Part shown: in pieces, positions 6,342 to 7,526 of the stretch
How the letters are laid out: each line of letters opens with the position of its first letter
Position numbering within the stretch: the first letter of the stretch is position 1
Assembly: GCA_913058555.1 (NCBI GenBank)
Contig: CAJXRJ010000367.1
Location: 1-7,526 of the forward strand
Source of the DNA: an uncultured bacterium
Lineage (GTDB): Bacteria > Planctomycetota > UBA1135 > GCA-002686595
Reading direction: 5' to 3'
DNA length: 7,526 nt
The notes under the pieces: generated by a model
Seen by the model: the letters and a program-made list of their open reading frames with translations, nothing else
Databases searched by the model: none
What the model was told of the DNA's origin: nothing
Translations under genes and position numbers: made by a program

Positions 6342-7477
6342 CTAGAAGAGGCGGAGAATGGGGCCGAGGGTCTCCCCGAGGGTGAGGTCGACCTCAAAGG
6401 CGCGCTCGATGAACCAGTACATGGCGACAAAAATCGAGAGCGCTGCGCCCGCGTAGACGGCGAAGCGGGTGTACAGGAGCGACAGGCGCATCATGAACAG
6501 CATCGGGAAGACGACCATGACGATGGCCACCTGACCGATCTCCACGCCGATGTTGAAGCCAAAGAGCGACAGGGCAAGGTCGCCGCCGGTGATGCGCAGG
6601 TCCCCGAGCACGTTGGCAAATCCGAAGCCGTGGAAGAGGCCGAAGACGAGCACCACGAGCAGGATGCGTCCCTTGAAGATAGGAAACAGGATGTCGAGGG
6701 CCGCCACGGCGATGGAGAGCGCGATGACCGATTCGACCCACTTCGAGGGGATCGAAACGATGTCAAGGGCCGCCAGGGTGAGGGTCACCGAGTGCGCCAC
6801 CGTGAAGACCGTCACGATCTTGAGCACCTGCACAAGGGCGGCGCCGAAGCCCTCCTGCGCGACCCAGCCGCGACCCTCGCGACGCAGGACGGAGGCGAGC
6901 AGCAGCACAATCAGGAAGAGGATGTGGTCGTGGCCGATCCAGATGTGGTGGATGCCTTCGCGGATGATGGCCTTCATACCGGTCCACTTGGAGCGGTTCT
7001 TGAGGTCCAGCGTCTGCGTGGTGCGGTCCGGGTCGAAGATGAGCCCGAAGTCCCCTTCGTTGTTGAAGCGGCCCTGGTCGAAGAACTGTTCGATGACGAC
7101 GTAGCCGCGGTGCTCGGGGTCCGTGTCAAACATCACGGAGTGGGTGATCTCGAGGGCGTCGGGAATGCCTTCGATGCCCATCAGCTCATACTTGCACGAG
7201 ACGTATTGGGAGCCAGCGCTCTGGTAGATGTCGTGCCCCTGGCGCTCGAGCTCGATGGGCTTGCCCGCGATGGCGAAGCCGATGCGAGGGTACAGGTAGG
7301 CTTCGATCTTCTCGATCTCGGCGGCGACCTCCTCGGCGGTGGCCGTGAGGTCTTCACGGAAGGTGGTTCCGATCGAGCGGTTGAGGTCCGAGAGATTGAT
7401 CTCGATGCGTCCCTCGATCTTCCCGCTTTCGATGCGCAGGTAGATGTAGCTCTGATTGAAGGCGTGGGGGGCCGCCG
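6342..7477 (-). CDS. HupE/UreJ-type membrane protein, N-terminally truncated
   Basis: This is a polytopic inner-membrane protein of the HupE/UreJ_2 type, a family linked to nickel or cobalt movement, though the metal here is unknown. The frame stays open from the TAG (6342-6344) through the ATG at 7181 to the adapter at 7477, giving about 377 residues. The ATG at 7181 is therefore internal. The first native residues read A-A-P-H-A-F-N-Q-S-Y-I-Y-L-R, like the sequence just after a signal-peptidase site, so mainly the signal peptide is missing. A soluble beta/charged domain of roughly 160-170 residues follows, then about six to seven membrane helices. Key motifs (numbered from the 7181 Met) are H79-x5-D85-H86 in H-I-W-I-G-H-D-H, F-T-V-A-H-S-V-T-L (126-134), G-L-F-H-G-F-G-F-A-N (181-190) and F-N-I-G-V-E-I-G-Q (209-217). 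The His/Asp residues could form a metal site. It converges on the transferase gene with a 7-base gap. Confidence 0.9.
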
Positions 7478-7526
7478 CTGTCTCTTATACACATCTGACG
7501 CTGCCGACGATATGCAGTGTGTAGAT
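7478..7526 (-). other. Nextera/Tn5 sequencing adapter (artefact)
   Basis: This is the inverted copy of the adapter at the start: the mosaic end complement (7478-7496), the read-1 adapter complement (7497-7510), the same i5 index complement TATGCAGT (7511-7518), then GTGTAGAT from the flow-cell adapter. It is not genomic and truncates the HupE-like gene. Confidence 0.98.

Noticed and set aside
6337..6352. Possible bidirectional terminator between the transferase and the HupE-like gene (GCCTC, 6-base loop, GAGGC)
   Set aside because: The stem is only five base pairs, there is no T tract on either side, and it overlaps the HupE-like stop codon, so support is too weak to annotate.
44..7477. CRISPR array, tRNA or rRNA genes
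   Set aside because: No regularly spaced repeats or recognisable structural RNA sequences were seen; the insert is almost fully covered by protein-coding genes.
7181..7492. 103-residue - strand frame beginning M-Y-K-R-Q
   Set aside because: It starts in the adapter and is the wrong frame of the HupE-like gene, Ser/Arg-rich as expected for a shadow in GC-rich DNA.
1..7526. Transposon or linear element with terminal inverted repeats
   Set aside because: The repeats are synthetic adapters and there is no transposase gene inside.

Overview
The window is a GC-rich (by eye, not computed) fragment from a Gram-negative bacterium. The diderm envelope is inferred from an outer-membrane TonB-dependent receptor and a complete ExbB-ExbD-TonB energising complex. 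Taxonomy cannot be fixed from sequence reading alone; Pseudomonadota or Myxococcota-like lineages would fit the gene content, with low confidence. Both ends (1-43 and 7478-7526) are untrimmed Nextera/Tn5 sequencing adapters in inverted orientation, so the biological insert is about 44-7477 and the genes at both ends are truncated.

Layout. (1) A + strand operon, 44-2482: the C-terminus of a TonB-dependent receptor, then ExbB, ExbD and TonB, with gaps or overlaps of only a few bases. (2) A - strand operon, 5530 to 2479: an acyl-CoA-dehydrogenase-like flavoprotein, a free-standing amino-acid adenylation enzyme (4-base ATGA overlap) and a free-standing carrier protein. (3) A + strand Sfp-type 4'-phosphopantetheinyl transferase, 5585-6334, diverging from operon 2 across a 54-base spacer that holds a perfect 12-base palindrome. 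(4) A - strand HupE/UreJ-type membrane protein, 7477-6342, missing its N-terminal signal region.

How the genes may work together. The flavoprotein, adenylation enzyme and carrier have the architecture of the cassettes that load an amino acid (classically L-proline) on a carrier thiol and oxidise it there, giving pyrrolyl-2-carboxyl-S-carrier (PltF/PltL/PltE type) or a pyrroline thioester (AnaC/AnaD/AnaB type). The flavoprotein has its likely catalytic Glu (E244) in the isovaleryl-CoA-dehydrogenase position and Gly at the medium-chain-dehydrogenase position. The adenylation pocket read by eye (D-L-F-F-L-G-V-S-C plus Lys) resembles the proline type without being identical. The neighbouring transferase could convert the carrier to its holo form. 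No condensation, ketosynthase, halogenase or thioesterase gene lies inside the window, so the final product is unknown. The flanking TonB uptake system and HupE-like putative metal permease make a metal-chelator or metal-uptake role an attractive but unproven hypothesis.
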